From Clostridiaceae bacterium (lineage in GTDB: Bacteria; Bacillota; Clostridia; Lachnospirales; Lachnospiraceae): DNA of 64,000 bases. Positions 33,462 to 41,515 of the stretch are shown in pieces. The position numbers and the translations under genes were made by a program. Position 1 is the first letter of the stretch. Every line of letters begins with the position of its first letter. The DNA lies in assembly GCA_910575585.1 (NCBI GenBank), contig CAJTGF010000015.1:1-64000 (forward strand), written 5' to 3'. Below the pieces are notes generated by a model that saw nothing but the letters and a program-made list of their open reading frames with translations, did not search any database and was not told the DNA's origin.

Positions 33462-34730
33462 ATGAAAGATAAAATGATGGATGCATTTCTTGCGTTTGCG
33501 ACCAAGATTCAAGGTCAGAGGCACATTAACGCAATTAAGAATGGATTCACTAGCTTGATGCCTGTCATTATTGTAGGTTCTGTTTGTGTACTGCTTTCCA
33601 ATGTTGTGTGTAACACTTCGGAGGGCTATGTCAGCCTTGCCAATCTTCCTGGCATGTCCTGGCTGGGAGCTTTAAGACCGATTTTTGACTCTGCAAACTA
33701 TGGTACTATGAATATGCTTGCCATTGGCGCGTGTATTCTGGTGGCTATGGAACTGGGTACTACTCTGGGCCAGAATGACTGGGCGATCCCGGCTACAGCT
33801 CTGGGCTGCTATATTTCCGTAGTTGATTACAGCAACGGGCTGGGTACCGACATTACGGCTGCAGCCGGTTTGTTCGTAGCTCTGCTTATAGCTCTGGTTT
33901 CAACCGAGATTTACTGCAAATTGGTTTCCAGCGGTAAGCTGTCGATTCATATGCCGGAAAGTGTTCCGTCTAACGTTGCAAAGTCCTTTAGCGTATTGCT
34001 TCCCTGTGCGATCACGATTTTTGCGGTATCCGCATTTGGTTTTGCTTTCTCTGCTCTTACAGGCATGAAGCTTCCGGAAGCTATCATTAAATTTATCCAG
34101 ACTCCGTTAAGCGGCGTTATGACACATCCGTTAGGAATCCTGCTGATCGCGTTCATGATCTGTCTGCTGTGGATGTTTGGTATCCATGGAGCAAATACAT
34201 TGGGCGGTATCACAGAGCCTGTATTCCTGGCAGCATATGCGCAGAACGCAGAGGCTTACGCGGCAGGTTTGGCTGCTCCTAATATTGTATGTTCCCCATT
34301 CTGGAGCTGCTTCTTCTCACTTACAGGAAGCGGTGTTACAGGAGGACTTCTTATTGCGATCTTCTTGTTCTCTAAGAGAGAAGATTTCAGGGCGATCGCA
34401 AAGCTGGCTCTTCCCTGCGGAATTTTCAATATTAATGAGCCGTTGATCTTTGGTATTCCCATCGTTATGAACCCGATCCTGGGTATCCCGTTCCTGATCG
34501 CTCCTATGGCATCCGTAGGTATCGCGTACTTCTTGACGGCTATCGGATTCTGTTCAAAGATGGTAGTTAACGTACCGTGGACCACGCCTCCGATGCTGTG
34601 TGGTTTCCTGGCTGGCGGCGGCAGCATCACAGGCGCGCTTACGCAGTTGATCTGTATACTTGTGGCGGCAGTTATCTATGCTCCGTTTGTTATCATGATG
34701 AACAATCAGGCGGCTCCGGCAGAGGAGTAA
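33462..34730 (+). CDS. PTS lactose/cellobiose family EIIC permease
   Basis: 422 residues with about ten membrane helices. It starts MKDKMMDAFLAFATKIQGQRHINAIKNGF, the usual N-terminus of cellobiose-type EIIC, and contains WMFGIHGANTLGGI and FNINEPLIFGIPIVMNP, the substrate-site loops. It moves and phosphorylates a beta-glucoside, chitobiose or similar disaccharide with the separate EIIA and EIIB encoded next. The start is set by GGAGG nine bases ahead; the frame extends 19 codons further but unsupported. No glycosidase gene is nearby. Confidence 0.93.
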   Translation: MKDKMMDAFLAFATKIQGQRHINAIKNGFTSLMPVIIVGSVCVLLSNVVCNTSEGYVSLANLPGMSWLGALRPIFDSANYGTMNMLAIGACILVAMELGTTLGQNDWAIPATALGCYISVVDYSNGLGTDITAAAGLFVALLIALVSTEIYCKLVSSGKLSIHMPESVPSNVAKSFSVLLPCAITIFAVSAFGFAFSALTGMKLPEAIIKFIQTPLSGVMTHPLGILLIAFMICLLWMFGIHGANTLGGITEPVFLAAYAQNAEAYAAGLAAPNIVCSPFWSCFFSLTGSGVTGGLLIAIFLFSKREDFRAIAKLALPCGIFNINEPLIFGIPIVMNPILGIPFLIAPMASVGIAYFLTAIGFCSKMVVNVPWTTPPMLCGFLAGGGSITGALTQLICILVAAVIYAPFVIMMNNQAAPAEE

Positions 34731-34775
34731 TCCTTACATAAGTAGATGTTGTTTCGTAATTTTGGAGGAGATAGA

Positions 34776-35051
34776 ATGAGTTCGAAAGTCAGCAAAAAGA
34801 AGACAGCTTTAAGCGAGCGGAATCAAAAGCTGAAAGAAGAGCTTCAGGCGATGCCGCGTCAGCGGAATGTGCTGGAGGGATTTACCAAGTGGCGTATGAT
34901 CACCTACGCATGGATTATTTTTCTTCCGCCATACGGCCTGTATCGGGTTTGGTCTGAGGAATCTACATTTATGCGCTCGGAAAAGGTGATGTGGACATTT
35001 ATGACCATTGTTTACATGCTGCAGTTTTTACGGCTTATTCTGTTTTCATAA
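34776..35051 (+). CDS. Small two-helix membrane protein in the PTS operon
   Basis: 91 residues. A basic cytoplasmic N-terminus (KVSKKKTALSERNQKLKEEL) is followed by two hydrophobic segments (MITYAWIIFLPPYGLYRVW and MWTFMTIVYMLQFLRLILFS). I do not recognise the family. Good TTGGAGGAGATAGA site before the ATG. Its place between EIIC and EIIA genes suggests a role linked to the permease. Confidence 0.65.
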   Translation: MSSKVSKKKTALSERNQKLKEELQAMPRQRNVLEGFTKWRMITYAWIIFLPPYGLYRVWSEESTFMRSEKVMWTFMTIVYMLQFLRLILFS

Positions 35052-35068
35052 GTATGGTATCACAGCCG

Positions 35069-35098
35069 GGAGGGATCCTTATAGGATCATAACTCCGG
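35069..35098 (+). promoter_or_regulatory. Intra-operon hairpin
   Basis: Nested pairing CCGG(G)AG with CTCCGG and GATCCT with AGGATC around a short loop. No T-run. It may act in RNA processing or stability between the small membrane gene and the EIIA gene. Confidence 0.4.
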
Positions 35099-35153
35099 AA
35101 ATGGATATCTGGGGGGATAATTCCCCATACTATATAAAAAGGAGGGATTACCG

Positions 35154-35453
35154 ATGGATGAGATAGCAATCATGAATCTGGTGGTTAACAGTGGTAATGC
35201 CAGAAGCCTGGCACTGGAAGCTTTCCGTGATGCAAGGGCAGGCAAGTTCGAGGATGCCGAAGCTAAGCTGAAAGAGGCAGACGAAGTCCTGCTGGGGGCT
35301 CATGAGGTTCAGACCGAATTGATTCAGAACGAGTTAAACGGTAAAGGAATCAACATCAGCCTTCTGGTTGTACACTCTCAGGATCATCTGATGTGTGCAA
35401 TGGTTGTGATTGACCTTGTAAAAGAAATGGTTGAAATGCTGAAGAATAAATAA
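35154..35453 (+). CDS. PTS lactose/cellobiose-type EIIA
   Basis: 99 residues, all-helical EIIA of the lactose family. The phosphoryl-accepting His lies in LLVVHSQDHLM at about residue 77, and the N-terminal NSGNARSLALEAFRDA and AEAKLKEADE segments are typical. It receives the phosphoryl group from HPr and passes it to the EIIB encoded next. AAGGAGGG precedes the ATG. Confidence 0.95.
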   Translation: MDEIAIMNLVVNSGNARSLALEAFRDARAGKFEDAEAKLKEADEVLLGAHEVQTELIQNELNGKGINISLLVVHSQDHLMCAMVVIDLVKEMVEMLKNK

Positions 35454-35489
35454 ATTATCATATCAAGGTTTGAAAGGAGAACTTATATC

Positions 35490-35792
35490 ATGAGAAAGAT
35501 TGTATTATTGTGTGCAGCAGGTATGTCCACCAGCCTTCTGGTAAACAAGATGAAGGCAGCAGCAGCAGACGAGGGTTATGAGTGCGATATCGCAGCATTC
35601 CCGGTTGCAAGCGCAAGAGAGCATACAGATGCCGACATCATTCTGTTAGGGCCCCAGGTTCGTTTCGCTAAGAGCAAAGTTCAGGGCGAAGTTGGCGCTG
35701 ATAAGATTGTGCAGGATATTGATATGCAGGCTTACGGCACCATGAACGGCAAGAAAGTTATTGCTCAGGTTAAGAAAGCTTTAGGCGACTAA
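35490..35792 (+). CDS. PTS lactose/cellobiose-type EIIB
   Basis: 100 residues. The active-site Cys is at position 8 in KIVLLCAAGMSTSLLVNKM, followed by LLGPQVRFAKSKV, both family hallmarks. It completes the EIIA-EIIB-EIIC set of this operon. AAAGGAG precedes the ATG. Confidence 0.95.
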   Translation: MRKIVLLCAAGMSTSLLVNKMKAAAADEGYECDIAAFPVASAREHTDADIILLGPQVRFAKSKVQGEVGADKIVQDIDMQAYGTMNGKKVIAQVKKALGD

Positions 35793-35805
35793 TTCATGTC
35801 AAAAG

Positions 35806-35870
35806 ATGACAGTCCCTGGCCAGGGGGAGGCTTTTCGGATATTAAGGGGTGTCCGAAAAGGGACTGTCAT
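35806..35870. repeat. Bipartite inverted repeat after the PTS operon
   Basis: ATGACAGTCCC pairs with GGGACTGTCAT, and inside it CTTTTCGGA pairs with TCCGAAAAG, giving a two-part hairpin of 65 bases. No T-run follows. It may be a repetitive extragenic element or a processing site at the operon end. Confidence 0.6.
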
Positions 35871-35975
35871 AAAGACTATATACGGAGATGACCGCAGCGT
35901 TTTTGTTGGGGAAACGTTTGCGGCGGTCACATCTGAGTCGACATTCGAGGGGAGACAACGAAGGAGTACGGAATT

Positions 35976-36545
35976 ATGGACAAGATATTGTATTTGATGC
36001 GTCATGGACAGACATTGTTCAATGTGAGACGCAAGATTCAGGGGGTATGTGACGCGCCTCTGACGCCGCTTGGGGTGGAGCAGGCTCAGATGGCAGCCCG
36101 GTATTTTGCGGAGCATCAGATTGTCTTTGACCATGCATATTCTTCTACATCGGAGAGAGCCTGTGATACGTTAGAGACAGTTACGGATATGCCGTACAAG
36201 CGTATGAAAGGATTAAAGGAGTGGAATTTCGGGGTTTTTGAAGGGGAGAGCGAAGACCTGAATCCAAAACTGCCATATGGGGATTACTTCAAAGCTTTTG
36301 GCGGCGAGGGGGAAATGGAAGTACGGGAGCGTATGAACCGGGTACTGACCGAGATCATGGAGACCGAAGGGCATCAGGTGGTGCTGGCTGTTTCTCATGG
36401 TGCCTCGTGCAGACAGTTTATGAGGTATTGGGAGCATACCAGTTCGGTGATGCCGAAAGGACGCCTGGGGAATTGCTGCATATTAAAATTTCAGTATAAT
36501 AACGGAAGGTTTGAGCTGTTGGAGATCGTGAACCCGAATCCGTAA
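35976..36545 (+). CDS. Histidine phosphatase family protein (phosphoglycerate-mutase-like)
   Basis: 189 residues. The catalytic His is in LYLMRHGQTLFN at residue 9 of the chain, with the second Arg in SSTSERACDT, Glu in GLKEWNFGVFEG and the second His in VLAVSHGASCRQF. These residues mark a phosphatase of the broad-specificity group rather than a glycolytic mutase. The substrate is unknown. AAGGAG before the ATG; alone or at the end of the PTS region. Confidence 0.92.
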   Translation: MDKILYLMRHGQTLFNVRRKIQGVCDAPLTPLGVEQAQMAARYFAEHQIVFDHAYSSTSERACDTLETVTDMPYKRMKGLKEWNFGVFEGESEDLNPKLPYGDYFKAFGGEGEMEVRERMNRVLTEIMETEGHQVVLAVSHGASCRQFMRYWEHTSSVMPKGRLGNCCILKFQYNNGRFELLEIVNPNP

Positions 36546-36625
36546 GGGGGACAGCAGGATTTTCCGGGATGGAGGACGTTGCATGAAGGGAGTGCGGCGT
36601 CCTTTATTGATGTTATAGGGGACTC

Positions 36626-36655
36626 TTGACGTTTGTGGGGGAGACATGTTAGAAT
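36626..36655 (+). promoter_or_regulatory. Promoter of the HAD phosphatase gene
   Basis: TTGACG, 18 bases, TAGAAT, about 37 bases before the start codon. Confidence 0.65.
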
Positions 36656-36691
36656 ACGCCTTGGATAACTTGCAGATATGGAGAGAGTACG

Positions 36692-37549
36692 ATGGGAAAA
36701 TACCTGTTTTTTGATATAGACGGTACGTTGACAGGAAGGTCCAGAAGGATAACAGAGGGGACCAAAAGGGCGGTTCACAGGGCAAAGGAAAATGGACATA
36801 GGATATTTGTATGCACAGGAAGGGTCCCGGCATCGATCGTAGGAGACGTGACAGAATTGGAGATTGACGGAGTGATCAGCGGGGCGGGAAGTTTTGTGGA
36901 CATAGGCGGACGCTATATTTTTGAGCATTATATGGATACCAGGATGACAGAACAGGTCATGGAGCTGTTTCAGAAAAACGGGCTTCATTTTACGGTGGAA
37001 TGCAGGGATGTGATCTATCAGACCCCGGGAGCCTGGAAGTTTTTTCGTGAGAAACGACGGGAAGACATGGACCACAATCCGGAACTGATGCGCTATCGGG
37101 AACAGCTGGAGAGAAAGGAACGGCTTCGGCCCATAGAATTTTTTGACATCGCGAAAGACAAAGCGGCTAAGATGTGTTTTATCGCGGAAACAAAACCCCA
37201 GATTGAGGCATGCATCCCATTTTTGGAGAAGGATTTTAATATTGTGTTTTTTTCCAAGGAGGAGAACACATATGTAAATGGCGAGATTATCTTAAAGGAC
37301 TGTACCAAAGGCGACGGTATCAAAAAGGTTATGGAGTATCTTCAAGGGGATATGGACGATACTATCGGGTTTGGGGACAGTATGAATGATTATCAGATGT
37401 TGGAGACGGTCCATACAGGCGTGGCTTTCGAAAATGGACCGAAAGAGATAAAAGAACTGGCCCAATATTATTTTAAAGAGCCTGATGAAGATGGAATCTG
37501 CCAGGTTATGAAAACACTTGGCTTGATTGATCATATAGAGGAGAAATAA
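36692..37549 (+). CDS. Cof-type HAD phosphatase
   Basis: 285 residues of HAD subfamily IIB. The nucleophile motif FFDIDGTLTG begins at residue 5, motif II is FVCTGR, the Lys motif is in LKDCTKGDGIKKVM, and motif IV is GFGDSMNDYQML. A cap domain lies between about 85 and 185. Members dephosphorylate sugar phosphates or flavin and pyridoxal phosphates; the substrate is not predictable. It lies 12 bases upstream of the nucleosidase gene. Confidence 0.92.
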   Translation: MGKYLFFDIDGTLTGRSRRITEGTKRAVHRAKENGHRIFVCTGRVPASIVGDVTELEIDGVISGAGSFVDIGGRYIFEHYMDTRMTEQVMELFQKNGLHFTVECRDVIYQTPGAWKFFREKRREDMDHNPELMRYREQLERKERLRPIEFFDIAKDKAAKMCFIAETKPQIEACIPFLEKDFNIVFFSKEENTYVNGEIILKDCTKGDGIKKVMEYLQGDMDDTIGFGDSMNDYQMLETVHTGVAFENGPKEIKELAQYYFKEPDEDGICQVMKTLGLIDHIEEK

Positions 37550-37561
37550 GGAGGAAAAAAG

Positions 37562-38257
37562 ATGCTTGGGATCATCGGAGCCATGAGTGAAGAGGTGGCA
37601 AGGCTGAAAGCGGAGATGGAGGATGTGCTGGTCTGTTCGGCTGCAGGGATGGATTTTTATCAGGGTATCCTGCGGGGCAGAGAGGCAGTGGTGGTCCGGT
37701 CAGGGATCGGCAAGGTAAACGCGGCTTTGTGCAGCCAGATTTTGGTGGATCAGTATCATGTGACCAGGATCATCAACACAGGGATCGCCGGTTCTTTAAG
37801 AAATGAGATCAATATCGGGGATATCGTGCTGTCTAAAGATACGCTTCAGCATGATATGGATGCTACGGGGTTTGGATACGCGGTAGGGCAGATCCCTCAG
37901 ATGGACAAATCGGTATTTGAGGGGGACAGCTCTATGATAGAGGCGGCAAAGGAGTGCTGCGCCCAGGTAGTCCCGGAGATCGGCGTCCATGTGGGACGGG
38001 TGGTCAGCGGGGATCAGTTTGTGTCCGACAAGGAGAAGAAGGCATGGCTGACGGCTGCCTTTGACGGTTACTGCACGGAGATGGAAGGAGCAGCCATTGC
38101 CCAGGCGGCATATTTAAACGGGATCCCGTTTTTGATCATCAGGGCCATATCTGATAAGGCGGATGACAGCGCGATTATGAGTTACGAAGAGTTTGAGGCA
38201 AAAGCGATTGAACACAGCGTAAAGCTGGTCATGGCCCTGGTTGAGAAACTGGATTAG
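37562..38257 (+). CDS. mtnN: 5'-methylthioadenosine/S-adenosylhomocysteine nucleosidase
   Basis: 231 residues. Cleaves adenine from MTA and SAH, for methionine salvage and recycling of S-adenosylmethionine by-products. MLGIIGAMSEEVARLK at the start, the SGIGKVNAAL segment, NTGIAGSL, and EMEGAAIAQAA with catalytic Glu plus AISDKADD with the catalytic Asp are all present. AAGGAGG precedes the ATG. Probably cotranscribed with the HAD phosphatase. Confidence 0.96.
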   Translation: MLGIIGAMSEEVARLKAEMEDVLVCSAAGMDFYQGILRGREAVVVRSGIGKVNAALCSQILVDQYHVTRIINTGIAGSLRNEINIGDIVLSKDTLQHDMDATGFGYAVGQIPQMDKSVFEGDSSMIEAAKECCAQVVPEIGVHVGRVVSGDQFVSDKEKKAWLTAAFDGYCTEMEGAAIAQAAYLNGIPFLIIRAISDKADDSAIMSYEEFEAKAIEHSVKLVMALVEKLD

Positions 38258-38386
38258 CGTGTTCATAAGCGATTTAAAGGAGAATTTGACGAACGATTTC
38301 AAGCTCCCTGAACTTCCCAAAATGAAATACGGCGGTTATAATAAAAGTCGTTGAAAAATCATTTTGTGAAGAAAGGGGAGCTTTTT

Positions 38387-39412
38387 ATGATGCTGGAATT
38401 TTTAGAAACAGGAAAAGCTTTGTACGTGCTGGCAGCTGTGTGCGGATTGGGACTGCTTGGCAGACTGGTGGCGCGAAACCTGTACAAAAGATTGATGAAA
38501 GAAACAGATAATATGACGCTGACCAAGAACCGCTATCTGCGGGATTTAAAGCAGAAAACGGAAAATACTTACCGATTAAATCAGGGCATCCACAACAGCA
38601 GGGTGTACCTGGAGAAGCAACTTACAAATTTTCGATTTTTGGGCGTGACCTTAAGCGGATGGGGCAGCCTGGGAGGGCAGATGACCATTTTGTGCTTTTT
38701 GCTGGGAGGAGCGGCGTCTTTCGGCGCCTATTGGTATCGGTGCGACAGTTATTACATAGTGCTGTACAGTTCTGTGGGGATCCTGGCAGGTCTGGTGACC
38801 ATGGTGGCGGATTACTGGGCCAATCTGGCGGAACGAAAGCAGCAGCTTTTAAACGCGCTGCAGGATTATATGGAAAATTCTCTGTTTAATCGTCTGGTGA
38901 GAGAGACGGCGGCTTCGGATGAGGGACGGCGGGACGGAGGTAAGGGAGCGGGAGTTTTGGGAAACCGGGATACTGCCCGGGCTGCGGACAGAAGGACAAG
39001 GGACGGCGCCTCAAGGGTTTCGCCGCGTCAGGGACAGGCCGGGGAGGATAAAGACGACCAGGATTTTAAAGGGCAGGATCTGGCAAGTCTGAGCCAGGGG
39101 GAATATGCCCCGAAAGGCGGACAGGCCCAGGGAGCGGACCGGGGCGGGAAAAACGGCAGCCGGCTTGAAAGGGCGGAGAGCATGGGGATGCCCAGCCAGC
39201 GCAGAGTGGGACGCGGGGGAAAGAAGGGAGAGGGATCGGACGGCGAGAAGATAGAGGAGAAAAGCCGCAGGGACGTGGATTATCTGAAAAACAGCCTGGA
39301 GCAGATTGCCGCCAGCAGGGAGAGAAACCAGGCTGACGGGGAGTGGATCAAGGATCTGTCGCCGGATGAGCTGGAACTGGTGGGGCAGATTTTGAAACAG
39401 TATTTGGTTTAG
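38387..39412 (+). CDS. Membrane protein with long basic cytoplasmic tail
   Basis: 341 residues of unknown family. It has one hydrophobic segment near the N-terminus (YVLAAVCGLGLLGRLVA) and two around residues 90-140, then a low-complexity charged tail rich in Gly, Arg, Lys and Asp (about 165-290) and a short helical end (LSPDELELVGQILKQYLV). The start at 38387 is set by GGGGAG; the frame runs 12 codons upstream to a TTG. A TATAAT at 38337-38342 may be its promoter. Lachnospiraceae genomes carry similar unnamed proteins; the function cannot be read. Confidence 0.6.
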   Translation: MMLEFLETGKALYVLAAVCGLGLLGRLVARNLYKRLMKETDNMTLTKNRYLRDLKQKTENTYRLNQGIHNSRVYLEKQLTNFRFLGVTLSGWGSLGGQMTILCFLLGGAASFGAYWYRCDSYYIVLYSSVGILAGLVTMVADYWANLAERKQQLLNALQDYMENSLFNRLVRETAASDEGRRDGGKGAGVLGNRDTARAADRRTRDGASRVSPRQGQAGEDKDDQDFKGQDLASLSQGEYAPKGGQAQGADRGGKNGSRLERAESMGMPSQRRVGRGGKKGEGSDGEKIEEKSRRDVDYLKNSLEQIAASRERNQADGEWIKDLSPDELELVGQILKQYLV

Positions 39413-39522
39413 GCGATTTTCATAGATTTTTGCCGATTGCTGTGAACGTAGGTGAACAATAACCTATTGAGTAAATATTACAGGGAATTTCTGTAAATTG
39501 TATCGCTAATCCGAACAAACTG

Positions 39523-39531
39523 TGGTATAAT
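39523..39531 (+). promoter_or_regulatory. Extended -10 promoter of pgi
   Basis: TGGTATAAT, an extended -10 box, about 90 bases upstream of the pgi start. No good -35 box is seen. Confidence 0.55.
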
Positions 39532-39620
39532 ATCCCAAGTAGGCGAGGACGTGGGTACAAAGGCAAATGGATTCATGATTGCTTACATGTATACCAGAAA
39601 AGGAAAAGGAGAGGAACACA

Positions 39621-40970
39621 ATGGGAAGAGAAGTGACATTTGATTATTCCAAAGCAGCCGGTTTTATTTCAGCAGAAGAAGTTAATAATATGAAAGCGCC
39701 TGTGATGTGCGCCAAAGAAGTGCTGCTTGCAAAGAACGGCGCGGGAAATGATTTTCTTGGGTGGATTGACCTTCCGGTTGACTATGACAAGGAGGAGTTC
39801 GGCAGGATTAAAAAAGCGGCCGCTAAGATCCAGGGTGATTCCGATGTTCTTCTGGTGATCGGTATCGGCGGTTCTTATCTGGGAGCCAGAGCAGCTATTG
39901 AATTTCTGACCCACAGTTTTTATAATGTTTTGAGCAAGGAGGAGCGCAAGGCTCCGGAGATTTATTTTGTAGGCAACAGCATCAGCAGCAAATACATCAA
40001 AGACCTTCAGGATGTTTTGAAGGGAAAAGATTTCTCCATTAATATTATTTCCAAGTCCGGTACCACCACGGAGCCGGCTATTGCGTTTCGGGTGTTTAAG
40101 GAGATGCTGATCGAGAAGTACGGCAAGGAGGAAGCCAACAAGAGGATCTATGCCACTACGGATAAGGCAAAGGGAGCGCTTAAGAACCTGGCTAATCAGG
40201 AAGGGTACGAGAGTTTTGTGGTTCCGGACGATGTGGGAGGGCGTTTCTCTGTTTTGACGGCAGTGGGTCTGCTTCCTATCGCGGTCAGCGGCGTGGATAT
40301 TGACAAGCTGATGGAAGGCGCGGCATTTGGAAGGAAGAAAGCGCTGGATACCCCCTATGAGGAGAATCCGGCTCTGCTTTACGCGTCTATCCGCAACATC
40401 CTGTTCAGAAAAGGCAAATCCGTGGAGATTGTGGCCAATTATGAGCCAAGCCTCCATTATGTATCCGAGTGGTGGAAGCAGCTGTATGGTGAGAGTGAGG
40501 GCAAGGATCAGAAGGGTATCTTCCCGGCAGCCGTTGATCTGACTACGGATCTGCACTCTATGGGGCAGTTTATCCAGGACGGCGCCCGGATTATGTTTGA
40601 GACGGTTCTGGAGATTGAGGATTCTTCTGCGGAAGTTATCCTGAAAGAGGAAGACGTAGATACGGACGGCATGAATTATCTGGCCGGAAAGACTGTGGAC
40701 TTTGTGAACAAGAGCGCCATGAACGGGACGATCCTGGCGCATACGGACGGACAGGTGCCGAACCTTAAGGTGAATATCCCGGCGCAGGATGCTTACTGTC
40801 TGGGACAGTTGTTCTATTTCTTTGAGTTTGCCTGCGGTATCAGCGGATATCTGCTGGGCGTGAATCCGTTTAACCAGCCGGGCGTTGAGAGTTATAAGAG
40901 GAATATGTTCGCGCTTCTTGGCAAGCCAGGGTATGAGGCGGAGAGAGAGGCGCTGCTTAAGAGGCTGTAA
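39621..40970 (+). CDS. pgi: Glucose-6-phosphate isomerase
   Basis: 449 residues, converting glucose 6-phosphate and fructose 6-phosphate. Family motifs: [12 protein letters not shown], the phosphate-binding [28 protein letters not shown], and the C-terminal [12 protein letters not shown] with the catalytic Lys. Size is typical of the Firmicutes enzyme. The ATG at 39621 (AAAAGGAGAGG ahead) is used; the frame opens 14 codons earlier. A terminator follows. Confidence 0.97.
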   Translation: MGREVTFDYSKAAGFISAEEVNNMKAPVMCAKEVLLAKNGAGNDFLGWIDLPVDYDKEEFGRIKKAAAKIQGDSDVLLVIGIGGSYLGARAAIEFLTHSFYNVLSKEERKAPEIYFVGNSISSKYIKDLQDVLKGKDFSINIISKSGTTTEPAIAFRVFKEMLIEKYGKEEANKRIYATTDKAKGALKNLANQEGYESFVVPDDVGGRFSVLTAVGLLPIAVSGVDIDKLMEGAAFGRKKALDTPYEENPALLYASIRNILFRKGKSVEIVANYEPSLHYVSEWWKQLYGESEGKDQKGIFPAAVDLTTDLHSMGQFIQDGARIMFETVLEIEDSSAEVILKEEDVDTDGMNYLAGKTVDFVNKSAMNGTILAHTDGQVPNLKVNIPAQDAYCLGQLFYFFEFACGISGYLLGVNPFNQPGVESYKRNMFALLGKPGYEAEREALLKRL

Positions 40971-41038
40971 ATTGCAGATGGCAGAGTGACGATTTTTCGG
41001 TTTCGTGTTTGATTTTGGCCAAAATATGAGATAGATGG

Positions 41039-41079
41039 TAAAATTCCCGGTTTCTTTCACAGGAGCCGGGGATTTTTTA
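41039..41079 (+). terminator. Terminator of pgi
   Basis: AAATTCCCGG pairs imperfectly with CCGGGGATTT across a 14-base loop, followed by six T. Confidence 0.7.
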
Positions 41080-41091
41080 TGTTGACCTGTC

Positions 41092-41120
41092 TTTACAGGG
41101 GGATGTAAATCCGTTATACT
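41092..41120 (+). promoter_or_regulatory. Promoter of the 88-residue protein gene
   Basis: TTTACA, 17 bases, TATACT, about 50 bases before the start codon. Confidence 0.65.
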
Positions 41121-41172
41121 AAGGTTCATATGGATGTTTTGAGTTGATTCGCAGAGCGGAAGGAGAACGGGG

Positions 41173-41439
41173 ATGTTTCGGATGTGGGGCAAATTGTGGA
41201 AAAATAACCGTCTGGTGGATGATACAACCGTCTGTATAGGGGATTACAGTTTGAGCCGCACGCAGATGGTGTTTCAGGCCCTGGAGGAGATGTGCTATTA
41301 TTTTGACCTTGGGAAACCTATTTGGCTGGATGCTAATGTGCGGGATTTTCAGGTTCATGCTAAGACCAGGTTTCGGCAGGATAATTTTATTGAGCATATT
41401 GAGTTTGATTCTTTTGAGATTCAGGTGATTGAGGAGTGA
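41173..41439 (+). CDS. Small conserved-looking hypothetical protein
   Basis: 88 residues, soluble and rather aromatic: MFRMWGKLWKNNRLVDDTTV, then SRTQMVFQALEEMCYYFDLGKPIWLD and a C-terminal FDSFEIQVIEE. It has the look of small clostridial proteins annotated as hypothetical. GCGGAAGGAGAACGGGG ahead of the ATG and a good promoter support that it is real. No function is suggested. Confidence 0.65.
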   Translation: MFRMWGKLWKNNRLVDDTTVCIGDYSLSRTQMVFQALEEMCYYFDLGKPIWLDANVRDFQVHAKTRFRQDNFIEHIEFDSFEIQVIEE

Positions 41440-41515
41440 AAAAATAGGGATTTTATAGAAAGGTAGTGAGTATACGGCAATACCAACAAATATAAGAACA
41501 TTACTTTCAGGAGAT

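Noticed and set aside
35976-36545. Glycolytic phosphoglycerate mutase
   Set aside because: The chain is too short and lacks the mutase-specific inserts; the residues fit a histidine phosphatase.
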